Counted from the first letter of the stretch, positions 14,482-20,995 are shown. The stretch is DNA of 20,995 nucleotides from an archaeon (GCA_020444005.1 JAHLLU010000008.1:1-20995); one strand, 5' to 3'. The notes: generated by a model not told the origin, from the sequence alone. Numbers and translations: made by a program.

Positions 14482-15480
14482 TTACTCAGTCTCTGTTACC
14501 GTGCCACTCTGGTCAACAGTACCACTCCACGTGAACCCAGATGTATGTTCAACTTCAAAGCTGTAATTTGGTTTCCAGACAACTGGATAATGTATGGTTA
14601 TTGTCCATCCATTTCCACTATATTCGATGGTTGATGCACCGACTAGGTTCTCTGGTGTCAGGTTTGCTATACTCCATTCTACATCAACGTCCAGGGTCTC
14701 AGCCTCATCATAGTTTTCTTGTAGATATTCTATTACTATGTTGAGTGCTTCCTTCAGTGGGAGTATTTCTGAACTTACTTTTTCCCTTTGATTGAACTCG
14801 TCCCAAGTATCATCTATCACCGTGCTACGAACCTCACCGCTACTTACCACAACTTTTGCTGTGTGTTCCGTAATTACCTGAGCCAATACCTCACCTGTTC
14901 TATCGCCATAACCGGGCTGTGCGCAGGTGAAACTAATAGTGACAAAGTAATGGACAGGGTAGCTCTCCGCAATTACAGTATCAATTATACTCATGCTTCC
15001 TTCAATTCCGTCAAAGCTGAATGTAGGAGCAGCCATCAACCAGTCAAGAGCTAACTGCTCAGCCTCCTCAAGGCTTGTATCAACTGGCTGTAAGGTCTCT
15101 GTTATTTCATTAAATATGTCATCCGTTATCGCGGATATGATCTCACCATTGCTGACCATGATGACCATGGTGTGTTCAGTTATTACCTGAGCAACCATCT
15201 CGCCTGTACGGTTCCCGTAACCAGCGTGTCTTGAATCAAATTTGAGGGTAACAGACCAAGTATTGGGCATCCTGATCGTATCTACATCAACTAGCTCTAT
15301 GGTATCCTCTATTCCATCAAAGCTGAAGGTGGGTGACCCTTTAAGGTAATCAGTAGCAATTATGATTGCTTGTCCTTCACTAAATTCCACTGTGGGGGCG
15401 TTTAATCCAGCGTATATCGTTAGGGCTGGGAATAGGCTCACTAGCGCTATTGCGACTATCGTATTAATCGTCTTACTCAT
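14482..15480 (-). CDS. Secreted protein with two tandem copies of a conserved domain and a PepSY-like C-terminus
   Basis: 332 residues. The N-terminal hydrophobic stretch (INTIVAIALVSLFPALTIYA, 5-24) after MSKT is a signal peptide or anchor. Two homologous repeats follow: 36-125 and 138-229, sharing PTFSFDGIE, an aromatic-rich strand, GYG-x-RTGE, QVITEHT and a closing D-D-x-x-x-E. The third block (about 243-326) begins LKEALNIVIEYLQENY and has GWTITIHYPVVWKPNYSFEV, recalling PepSY-type domains that often sit in secreted inhibitors or sensors. No catalytic motif is seen. It lies 9 bp downstream of, and convergent with, the QueG-like gene. I know this repeat only as an archaeal uncharacterised type and do not assign a function. 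Confidence 0.75.
   Translation of the reverse strand: MSKTINTIVAIALVSLFPALTIYAGLNAPTVEFSEGQAIIIATDYLKGSPTFSFDGIEDTIELVDVDTIRMPNTWSVTLKFDSRHAGYGNRTGEMVAQVITEHTMVIMVSNGEIISAITDDIFNEITETLQPVDTSLEEAEQLALDWLMAAPTFSFDGIEGSMSIIDTVIAESYPVHYFVTISFTCAQPGYGDRTGEVLAQVITEHTAKVVVSSGEVRSTVIDDTWDEFNQREKVSSEILPLKEALNIVIEYLQENYDEAETLDVDVEWSIANLTPENLVGASTIEYSGNGWTITIHYPVVWKPNYSFEVEHTSGFTWSGTVDQSGTVTETE
14794..15069 (-). repeat. Second copy of the internal tandem duplication (residues 138-229)
   Basis: Protein-level copy of 15106-15375. Shared blocks include PTFSFDGIE, GYG-x-RTGE and QVITEHT. The DNA still shows related stretches, e.g. CAAAGCTGAA in both copies, which suggests an old rather than fresh duplication. 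Confidence 0.75.
15106..15375 (-). repeat. First copy of the internal tandem duplication (residues 36-125)
   Basis: Partner of 14794-15069, separated by a 12-residue linker. Roughly 40 per cent of positions look identical by eye, concentrated in the aromatic and Gly motifs. Confidence 0.75.
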
Positions 15481-15524
15481 ATCTATTCACGTACTAAACA
15501 TAATACGCGTAGAGTATAATCCCA

Positions 15525-15537
15525 GTGTTTAGAACAC
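15525..15537. repeat. Short inverted repeat GTGTT-TAG-AACAC between divergent genes
   Basis: Perfect 5-bp arms with a 3-bp spacer, in the 139-bp gap (15481-15619) between the secreted-protein gene and nadM. A looser TGTTT...AGAACA follows at about 15540-15557. Its place just upstream of the minus-strand TATA-like ATTATACT (15513-15520) makes it a possible operator, but arms this short arise by chance. Nothing else recognisable is in the gap except the nadM signals. Confidence 0.3.
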
Positions 15538-15603
15538 CTGTTTCAAGAATCAGAACAATGTTTTGGGGGAAAACACATAAACCTCCCATACGCCTACCAT
15601 CAC

Positions 15604-15611
15604 AAAAGGAG
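15604..15611 (+). promoter_or_regulatory. Shine-Dalgarno sequence of nadM
   Basis: AAAAGGAG ends 8 nt before ATG 15620. It is a good archaeal ribosome binding site and fixes that start. A TATA-like ACATAAAC (15575-15582) lies further upstream. Confidence 0.55.
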
Positions 15612-15619
15612 CCAAAGAC

Positions 15620-16171
15620 ATGACCCTAGCGCTTTTCGTCGGAAGATTTCAACCCTTTCATTACGGGCACTTGTACGCTGTAGAGACCATACTCAAAGAA
15701 TGTGATAACCTAATAATTGTCGTTGGCAGTGCCCAGATGAGTCACCAGCATGATAACCCCTTCACAGCTGGAGAGCGCATCGAGATGATTAGAGCAGCAT
15801 TAAACGCAGCTGAGATACCCACAGACAGATACATGATTATACCTATCCCCGACGCAAATGCCCACAGAGTATGGGTAAGCGCAGTAGAAAGCCAGATACC
15901 ACGCTTCGATATAGTCTACAGCAACCAGAGCCTCACAAAGAGGCTATTGGTCGAAGCAGGTTACGAGGTACGTCCAATCGATCTCTATAAGAGAGGTAAA
16001 TTTGAGGCATCAGAGATAAGACGAAGAATATTGGATGGAGAAGACTGGAGTGAACTAGTGCCTCTGGAGGTCCATCGTATTGTGCAGGAGATTGACGGCG
16101 AGAATAGGATCAGGGACTTGGCTGTTTCAGATTCAGTAAACCACGAGAATGATAACCATGGAATACCTTAA
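15620..16171 (+). CDS. nadM: Nicotinamide-nucleotide adenylyltransferase, archaeal NadM type
   Basis: Makes NAD from NMN and ATP in the cytosol. The N-terminus GRFQPFHYGH (8-17) holds the nucleotidyltransferase HxGH motif in the archaeal NadM form, with GSAQMSHQHDNPFTAGER (36-53) following as in family members, WVSAVESQIP near 85-94, and ASEIRRRIL (130-138) in the place of the second ATP-binding motif. The core domain of about 165-170 residues is complete; a polar tail (170-183) extends into the overlap with the next gene. A clear ribosome binding site precedes it. It heads a tight five-gene run, so NAD synthesis is co-expressed with RNA and DNA end-processing genes. Confidence 0.95.
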   Translation: MTLALFVGRFQPFHYGHLYAVETILKECDNLIIVVGSAQMSHQHDNPFTAGERIEMIRAALNAAEIPTDRYMIIPIPDANAHRVWVSAVESQIPRFDIVYSNQSLTKRLLVEAGYEVRPIDLYKRGKFEASEIRRRILDGEDWSELVPLEVHRIVQEIDGENRIRDLAVSDSVNHENDNHGIP

Positions 16172-16820
16172 ACTAAGCCCAGAACTCCAGACAAGATTCC
16201 CCGGACTAGACGCCCAGATAGTAAGATTCTACAGCATTACCGTGAAACGAGAAGACCCAATCCTCGAAGAATACAAGCTTGACGTCTTCAAAGAGACACA
16301 GGAAAAATGGGAGATAGAGAAACTCAGAGACGACCCTGAGTTCAGAGCCTACAGGGATTTCTTCTGGAAACTAGGAATAGACCCAACAAAAAATCGCCCA
16401 GCAGCGGAAGCACTAATCAGAAGAGTGCTTAGGGACAAGCCTATACCGAAGATCAATACTTGGGTTGATGCCTACAATCTTGTATCGATAACCACCGCGA
16501 TCCCAATAGCTAGTTTTGATGTAGACCTAGTTGATGGCACACCTCTTATGCGTGAAGCAAGATCTGGAGAAGAGTTCTTAGGTATAGGAATGAAAAAGCC
16601 TGTTACATTAAGCGGTGGAGAGGCCGTGATACAGGATGATGAAAGACTAATAGCCATCTATCCTTACCGTGATGCTGATTATAGCAAGGTGAATAAAAAC
16701 ACCAAAAACGTGTTGATGCTCATGTGTGGCGCTCCTGGAATAACAAAGAAAAAGCTTAACGAAGCGGCTGATGTAGCAAAAGAAGTTCTTCCAAGGTTTT
16801 GCGGGGGAACAGTCGAATAG
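16149..16820 (+). CDS. B3/B4 tRNA-binding domain protein (PheRS beta-chain editing-domain homologue)
   Basis: 223 residues that make up a stand-alone B3/B4 domain (COG3382-type), homologous to the editing module of phenylalanyl-tRNA synthetase. Seen: DFFWKLGIDPTKNRPAAEAL (70-89), IPKINTWVDAYNLVSITTAIPI (98-119), DVDLVDGT, GGEAVIQDDERLIAIYPYRD and VLMLMCGAPGI (about 188-198), the conserved order of this family. Likely role: hydrolysis of mischarged aminoacyl-tRNA or another nucleotide-linked ester; function is not proved for the stand-alone form. Starts: ATG 16149 overlaps nadM by 23 nt; ATG 16158 (MEYLKLSPEL) overlaps by 14 and may be the true one. The stop is 3 nt before rtcA. Confidence 0.88.
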   Translation: MITMEYLKLSPELQTRFPGLDAQIVRFYSITVKREDPILEEYKLDVFKETQEKWEIEKLRDDPEFRAYRDFFWKLGIDPTKNRPAAEALIRRVLRDKPIPKINTWVDAYNLVSITTAIPIASFDVDLVDGTPLMREARSGEEFLGIGMKKPVTLSGGEAVIQDDERLIAIYPYRDADYSKVNKNTKNVLMLMCGAPGITKKKLNEAADVAKEVLPRFCGGTVE

Positions 16821-16823
16821 ACC

Positions 16824-17870
16824 ATGATCCAGATAGACGGTTCAATAATGGAAGGCGGAGGACAACTCCTTCGCATGGCTACTAGCTACAGCGCAATTCT
16901 AGGCAAACCTATAACTGTCTATAATATTAGGGCAAAACGCAGAGACCCCGGACTAAAACCCCAGCATCTTACCACGTTACGAACCGCCGCAGAAATCACA
17001 AAAGCTGAGACGAGTGGAGCTGAACTTGGTTCACAGGAAATCACTTTTAATCCAGCGAATATTTGTGGCGGAGATTTCTCGATTGATATTGGTACAGCTG
17101 GTAGCATTGGTCTACTACTTCAATGTATAAACCCGGTACTCTGGTATGCTGATAAATCATCCACCTTGAAAATTAATGGCGGAACCGCTGTGAACTGGTC
17201 ACCACCGATACCCTTCTTACAGAAAATAGTCTACAAAGCATTTCATTCGATGGGAGTAAATACGTCAATCAATGTCAAAAGACACGGTTTCTATCCTAAA
17301 GGCGGAGGCGAAATCATCCAAACAACACAACCCGTAGAGATACTCAAACCACTCTACCCAAATAAATCAATAATCAAAAAAATCAATGGAGTATCACTAT
17401 GTGGAGCATTACCAGAACACGTCGCAACAAGACAAGCAAACTCAGCCAAAAAACACCTTAACATATTAGGACCAAAAAACACCGTCAAGCCTATAGTGGC
17501 TAAGCCTACTCCTCTGAGTCCCGGTAGTTTTGTAGTCTTGTGGTGTGAAGGTTCGGATATCTATCTTGGGACTGATAGTCTTGGAGCTCGAGGTAAACCT
17601 TCTGAGTTGGTGGGTAAGGAAGCAGCATCAAAGTTGATCACTGAGCTTCGTACAGGACCGCAAGTTGACAAGCATACTGCAGATCACTTGATTCTACCTG
17701 CGAGTCTAGCTGACGGTGAAACGGTGTTTAGGACAAGTGAAATAACGCTCCATACTCTTACAGCTATCAAAGTAGCAGAAACATTCACCGACGCCGAGTT
17801 CAAGGTGTCTGGAAGACAAGGTGAGCCCGGAACTATAAGAGTAAAGGGAATAGGACACAGGCGGAGCTAA
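16824..17870 (+). CDS. rtcA: RNA 3'-terminal phosphate cyclase
   Basis: Converts RNA 3'-phosphate ends to 2',3'-cyclic phosphates through an enzyme-AMP intermediate. Seen: IDGSIMEGGGQLLRMA (4-19), RAKRRDPGLKPQHLT (36-50), GTAGSI (90-95), the signature RHGFYPKGGGE (153-163), and KHTADHLILPASLA (283-296). In the last, His284 aligns with the nucleophile His309 of E. coli RtcA, which becomes adenylated. Length 348 aa is normal. It sits 3 nt after the B3/B4 gene and 1 nt before xpb, so it is surely in one transcript. No rtcB or RNA ligase is in the window. Third-position codon use switches abruptly at codon 222 (base 17487). Confidence 0.96.
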   Translation: MIQIDGSIMEGGGQLLRMATSYSAILGKPITVYNIRAKRRDPGLKPQHLTTLRTAAEITKAETSGAELGSQEITFNPANICGGDFSIDIGTAGSIGLLLQCINPVLWYADKSSTLKINGGTAVNWSPPIPFLQKIVYKAFHSMGVNTSINVKRHGFYPKGGGEIIQTTQPVEILKPLYPNKSIIKKINGVSLCGALPEHVATRQANSAKKHLNILGPKNTVKPIVAKPTPLSPGSFVVLWCEGSDIYLGTDSLGARGKPSELVGKEAASKLITELRTGPQVDKHTADHLILPASLADGETVFRTSEITLHTLTAIKVAETFTDAEFKVSGRQGEPGTIRVKGIGHRRS

Positions 17871-17871
17871 C

Positions 17872-19194
17872 ATGCGTATATTGGAGTACAGTCGAGGACG
17901 AATATTGATCGATGGTGATCCAGTATACCTAGACCAGCTAGAACCCATGAACAGTTTTCCAGCTAACCTCTATTATAGAATAATAGAACACTTAGATTCA
18001 AGCAACGAACCATACAGAGACCTAGCTGGAGTATTCTTAAAGACCCCAAAACTAGAGACAACTTTCAAGCTCAGAGATTATCAAGTTGACGCATTAAAAT
18101 TCTGGACAAAAGCAGACTGTAGGGGAATCGTGGTGCTACCGACTGGATCAGGCAAGACGGTTTTGGCTGTGAAGGCAATAGAGGAGCAGAAATGTTCTAC
18201 GCTTGTAGTGGTTCCTACTATTGTTTTGGTTGAGCAGTGGAGACAGGTTCTTCAACAGGCGTTCAATACACCGGTAGGTGCATTAGGTGGTGGGCAAGAA
18301 GATATTGAACCCATAACTGTGAGCACCTATGATAGTGCACGACTCCGAGCCCATAAACTGGGAAATCTATTCAAGTTAATCATATTTGACGAGGTACACC
18401 ACCTCACTGCACCAAGCAATAGACGCATCGCAGAGCGATATCTAGCGCCAAAACGACTTGGTCTTACCGCGACGCTTCAGAAAGCTGAGGCACCGCTACT
18501 GATCCTAGAAGAATTAGTAGGTCCAACTGTTTATGAGTTGGGCGTAACTGATCTTGCTGGGTCTCATCTTGCGGATTTCACGGTAAAGACTATCAGATTA
18601 CCGTTATCTGGTGCTGAACAATACGAGTACAATCGTCAATATGACATATACCGAGACTATCTCAAAAGTAGAAAAATAAAGATCAGAAGCCCAAGAGACT
18701 ATCTCAACTTCGTAAAACGCAGTGGAAGAGACCCAGAGGCTAGACGAGCTTTAACCGCTAGAAACGCAGCGATGGACATAGCTCTGAATAGTAGTAGTAA
18801 GATAGCCTACCTGAAACAGCTTCTGAAATCAAATCCTTCCGAGAAAACCCTCATCTTCACAAGCCACAATAAGCTAGTTTACACGCTCAGTAAGGAGCTT
18901 CTAGTTCCAGCCATTACTCATCAAACACCTCAAGAAGAACGGGAAGAGATATTGAATCGATTTCACAGTGGAGACTACAAGCGTGTATTGACGAGTCGTG
19001 TTCTCGATGAGGGTGTTGATGTACCCGATGCATCAATGGCTGTTATTTTAAGTGGATCAGGAAGCAATAGACAATTTGTTCAGCGTTTAGGCAGGATACT
19101 GCGTCCCTCACCGGGTAAGGCGGCCTTACTTTTTGAGTTAGTGAGTGCTGGTACGGCGGAAGTTTATATGAGTCACCGGAGGAAGCAGCGGTGA
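17872..19194 (+). CDS. xpb: XPB/Rad25-type SF2 DNA helicase
   Basis: Archaeal XPB, an ATP-driven DNA-opening translocase used in nucleotide-excision-type repair with Bax1. Seen: an N-terminal damage-recognition-like domain (1-60), LRDYQVDAL (67-75), Walker A PTGSGKT (90-96), DEVHH (173-177), motif III LTATL (198-202), motif V VLDEGVDVP (377-385) and motif VI QRLGRILRP (404-412). Between the lobes 256-300 forms the helical thumb-like insertion. Length 440 aa fits archaeal XPB. At the RED-motif position after LTAT, where archaeal and human XPB usually have Arg-Glu-Asp, this protein reads Lys-Ala-Glu (204-206), so helicase wedge function may be changed. It overlaps bax1 by 4 nt (GTGA), the pairing seen in other archaea. 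Confidence 0.93.
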   Translation: MRILEYSRGRILIDGDPVYLDQLEPMNSFPANLYYRIIEHLDSSNEPYRDLAGVFLKTPKLETTFKLRDYQVDALKFWTKADCRGIVVLPTGSGKTVLAVKAIEEQKCSTLVVVPTIVLVEQWRQVLQQAFNTPVGALGGGQEDIEPITVSTYDSARLRAHKLGNLFKLIIFDEVHHLTAPSNRRIAERYLAPKRLGLTATLQKAEAPLLILEELVGPTVYELGVTDLAGSHLADFTVKTIRLPLSGAEQYEYNRQYDIYRDYLKSRKIKIRSPRDYLNFVKRSGRDPEARRALTARNAAMDIALNSSSKIAYLKQLLKSNPSEKTLIFTSHNKLVYTLSKELLVPAITHQTPQEEREEILNRFHSGDYKRVLTSRVLDEGVDVPDASMAVILSGSGSNRQFVQRLGRILRPSPGKAALLFELVSAGTAEVYMSHRRKQR

Positions 19195-20330
19195 ATCTGC
19201 CATTCGATCATATTCGCATGTTTCGCAGGAGTGGCGTTATCAAGCCTGCTTTTATCAGGGAACCTCTGGGCATACTAGATACTCTTATCGCTGTTTTCAA
19301 AGATCACGTAGATAAGAAACGTGGTCCACTTAAGGAGACCCTCAGCGATTGTGAACACTTGGGCTATGACTTTAGGATGGTTAGGGGAATTGCTTCCGTT
19401 CTTGAAGCACGGTCAGTGTTCCAGTCAAGGAGTAGCATGTCTCCGCTGGAAGCCAGAAGACAGGTATTCACAGAGGCTGCTTCAAGGGTTGTGGCCTCAA
19501 AGGAGGAACGTCTTGCTGTGCTTGAGGCTGTTGCGGCGAGAAATGGTGTTTCTGCTGCTGAGCTTGATGATAGTCTCTATGCAGATTTAGATGATGAACA
19601 ATATCTTGTGAGCTTCAGAGATATTGCAGCTGAGGAGTTGATGAAGCAATATAACTACGCGAATATGATCGCGTTACTTGCCTATAGTCTCAGACTGGAG
19701 ATCTATTACCGTGGATCAGATGATTATCTAGAGCATCAAATTAACCGACTGGGGAAAGCTACTATATCCGGTAAAGGGAGGATCAAAGCTGTAATTGAGC
19801 TTAAATCGACTCGTAGGCTGAGTCAGCGTGCTTCCAAGATAGATGAGATAATGCGAAGGGTCATTCAGAAGGAAGGCTGGAGTCTTAGAGCTAACATCAA
19901 GTACCCTCAGAGATACAAGACTATCTGTGTTTTTGATATCAATAACAAGGATGGTGGAGATCTTATCTCGGTAGATGAAGAAGAAAATGAGACTATTATC
20001 GAGATTGGGTTGACAAAGAAAAAGGAACCAAAGTATGGGGATATTGTGGTTCTTGATGATATTGCGAGGCTTAAAGGGGTTATCACTGCTCAGATTAAGA
20101 AGGAGATCAGGGAAGAAGGTGCCAAGTATAGGGACCTTGGGGGTGTTCTTGTTACTCCAGAGAAACATAAGGAGATCAAAGATGGGTTAGCGAAGCTGGA
20201 TACTCTGGGTGAGGCTCAGCGTTTCTTAAAGGAGCAGGGTGTTAGTGACTTTTTAGCTGTTCTTGAAGCCTATGGTTATCAGGTGGAGTGGCTTAAGCCT
20301 CGGGGAAACAGTAAAATATACCGTCTCTGA
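19191..20330 (+). CDS. bax1: Bax1 nuclease, XPB-binding partner (DUF790)
   Basis: DUF790-family structure-specific nuclease that binds archaeal XPB. 379 residues: N-terminal region with SFRDIAAEELMKQYNYANMIALL (about 144-166) and the strand LRLEIYYRG, family markers seen also in SLYADLDDEQYL (132-143); a central domain with KAVIELKS that recalls restriction-endonuclease-like beta strands, and an acidic segment ISVDEEENETIIEIG (about 264-278); a C-terminal helical part ending in VEWLKPRGNSKIYRL. GTG start at 19191 overlaps the xpb stop by 4 nt, so subunits are made together. I cannot name the catalytic residues with certainty. The next gene follows after 54 nt with its own TATA box, so bax1 ends the five-gene run. 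Confidence 0.93.
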   Translation: MNLPFDHIRMFRRSGVIKPAFIREPLGILDTLIAVFKDHVDKKRGPLKETLSDCEHLGYDFRMVRGIASVLEARSVFQSRSSMSPLEARRQVFTEAASRVVASKEERLAVLEAVAARNGVSAAELDDSLYADLDDEQYLVSFRDIAAEELMKQYNYANMIALLAYSLRLEIYYRGSDDYLEHQINRLGKATISGKGRIKAVIELKSTRRLSQRASKIDEIMRRVIQKEGWSLRANIKYPQRYKTICVFDINNKDGGDLISVDEEENETIIEIGLTKKKEPKYGDIVVLDDIARLKGVITAQIKKEIREEGAKYRDLGGVLVTPEKHKEIKDGLAKLDTLGEAQRFLKEQGVSDFLAVLEAYGYQVEWLKPRGNSKIYRL

Positions 20331-20336
20331 GTCGGG

Positions 20337-20359
20337 GGAACGTATATATCGTGCGTTCC
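20337..20359 (+). promoter_or_regulatory. Promoter of the proteasome beta gene, with inverted repeat flanking the TATA box
   Basis: TATATAT (20343-20349) is preceded by GGAACG (20337-20342) and followed by its reverse complement CGTTCC (20354-20359). Inside it, ACG-TATATAT-CGT is also symmetric. The TATA centre is about 39 bp from ATG 20385, so the mRNA should have a leader of about 12 nt that includes GAGGAG (20368-20373), a ribosome binding site 11 nt before the ATG. The repeat would let a dimeric regulator cover the TATA box. Confidence 0.5.
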
Positions 20360-20384
20360 GTAATTCTGAGGAGAAGTGAACTAG

Positions 20385-20990
20385 ATGGGCTACCAGGCAG
20401 TACAAGGAGCGACAACCGTTGGACTAGTATGCAGTGACGGTGTGGTACTCGCAAGCGAGAAACGAGTTACCTATGGGCGGCTCGTATCCAGCAATAAAGG
20501 GCAGAAGGTTTTCAAGCTGACAGATAGCGTTGGGCTAGCTTTCGCTGGTTTGATGAGTGATATGCAGGCGCTTGTACGTGAGGCAGGGGCCTATGCTAAT
20601 CTATTCTATTTGGAGAAGAATCGTCCTATTACTACTAAGGCGATGGCGAAGCTCATCAGTAATATGTTGTTTAACAGGCGTATGATGCCATTATTGATGG
20701 AGACTTTGGTTGGTGGGTATGATCCTGATGGTCCGAGTCTTTATAGTATGGACCCGGTTGGTAGTTTGATTCCTGATGATTTTATTGCGGCTGGTTCGGG
20801 TGCGGCTATTGCTATTGGTGTGCTTGAGTCAGAGTATGATAAGGGGTTGGACTGTGAGGCGGGTGTTGAGTTGGCGAGGAAGTCGATTAAGGCTGCTATT
20901 GCCCGTGATGCTATGAGCGGTGATGGTTTGGATATTTTGATCATCCGGGCTGATGGCTCTGAGGTTAGGACTGAGTCTTTTAGGTCCTAG
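20385..20990 (+). CDS. psmB: Proteasome beta subunit, apparently inactive type (Ala at the Thr1 position)
   Basis: 20S core beta subunit, Ntn-hydrolase fold. After an 8-residue leader (MGYQAVQG), ATTVGLVCSDGVVLASEKRV aligns with TTTVG...ATERR of Thermoplasma beta, so the residue in the nucleophile position is Ala9 rather than Thr1. The other catalytic residues are kept when numbered from Ala9 (Glu17, Arg19, Lys33). Further family markers: GLAFAGLMSDMQALVREA (50-67), LVGGYDPDGPSLYSMDPVGS (108-127), GSGAAIAIGVLESEYD (137-152), RDAMSGDGLDILII. It resembles the non-catalytic crenarchaeal beta1 subunit as I remember it. It would need a second, active beta subunit from elsewhere. The leader is short. 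The 3' two-thirds use almost only G/T-ending codons. The stop is 5 nt from the window end. Confidence 0.93.
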   Translation: MGYQAVQGATTVGLVCSDGVVLASEKRVTYGRLVSSNKGQKVFKLTDSVGLAFAGLMSDMQALVREAGAYANLFYLEKNRPITTKAMAKLISNMLFNRRMMPLLMETLVGGYDPDGPSLYSMDPVGSLIPDDFIAAGSGAAIAIGVLESEYDKGLDCEAGVELARKSIKAAIARDAMSGDGLDILIIRADGSEVRTESFRS

Positions 20991-20995
20991 TTTCT

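Noticed and set aside
15525..15557. NrtR-type operator controlling nadM
   Set aside because: The repeat is short, does not match the bacterial NrtR site as I remember it, and no NrtR gene is present.
19728..20168. 146-codon minus-strand frame inside bax1
   Set aside because: Bax1 is complete on the plus strand; the antisense product has no domain-like pattern.
1..20995. Mobile element, prophage, CRISPR or defence island
   Set aside because: No transposase, integrase, terminal repeats, spacer arrays or known defence domains are visible; the genes are mostly conserved archaeal housekeeping types.

Overview
This window is a gene-dense stretch of archaeal chromosome. The archaeal markers are a 72-residue histone, an Orc1/Cdc6 initiator, ribosomal protein eS17, an archaeal-type NMN adenylyltransferase (NadM), RtcA, an XPB-Bax1 helicase/nuclease pair, a geranylgeranyl-reductase family enzyme and a proteasome beta subunit. 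Many genes have a TATA-like element about 22-30 bp before the start codon, which fits leaderless mRNAs, and several start with GTG or TTG. The beta subunit resembles the crenarchaeal beta1 type that lacks the catalytic threonine, so I lean toward a TACK or Asgard-side archaeon. The base composition looks moderately AT-rich. I cannot place the organism more precisely by eye. No IS element, phage gene, integrase, CRISPR array or rRNA is visible.

Layout: (1) 1-1838: a 5'-truncated COG2521-type methyltransferase followed by an AIR-synthase-related (HypE-like) protein without the HypE C-terminal Cys. (2) 1928-3897: orc1/cdc6 overlapping a small winged-helix gene (ATGA), then a membrane-anchored LEA14/WHy-like protein. 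(3) 3940-5679: a ThDP-dependent enzyme of the acetolactate-synthase superfamily. (4) 5689-6708, minus strand: tRNA-Glu(CTC) with encoded CCA and a DUF4438-type protein, the latter divergent from (5) a MacB/FtsX-like permease at 6782-8014, whose stop codon abuts that of (6) a geranylgeranyl-reductase family flavoprotein at 8015-9205 (minus). (7) 9353-9571 (minus): histone. (8) 9798-11759: a large DUF2079 membrane protein with a C-terminal beta-rich domain. (9) 11818-12980: eS17 and a ParB/SerK-like protein. (10) 12969-13559 (minus): a phosphoribosyltransferase divergent from (11) a QueG-like Fe-S protein at 13618-14472, both apparently driven from one symmetric TATA element. (12) 14482-15480 (minus): a secreted protein with an internal tandem duplication. 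(13) 15620-20330: a tightly packed run nadM, B3/B4-domain protein, rtcA, xpb, bax1, followed by a beta-subunit gene with its own TATA box.

I found no defence system or mobile island; this is mostly housekeeping DNA. The best leads are: the proteasome beta subunit in which the Thr1 position reads Ala while Glu17, Arg19 and Lys33 are kept; abrupt, very strong switches of synonymous third-position usage (A/C-ending to G/T-ending codons) inside single genes; the compact nadM-B3/B4-rtcA-xpb-bax1 array linking RNA-end and tRNA quality functions to DNA repair; a degenerate RED motif in XPB; and a SerK-like ParB-fold protein next to eS17.
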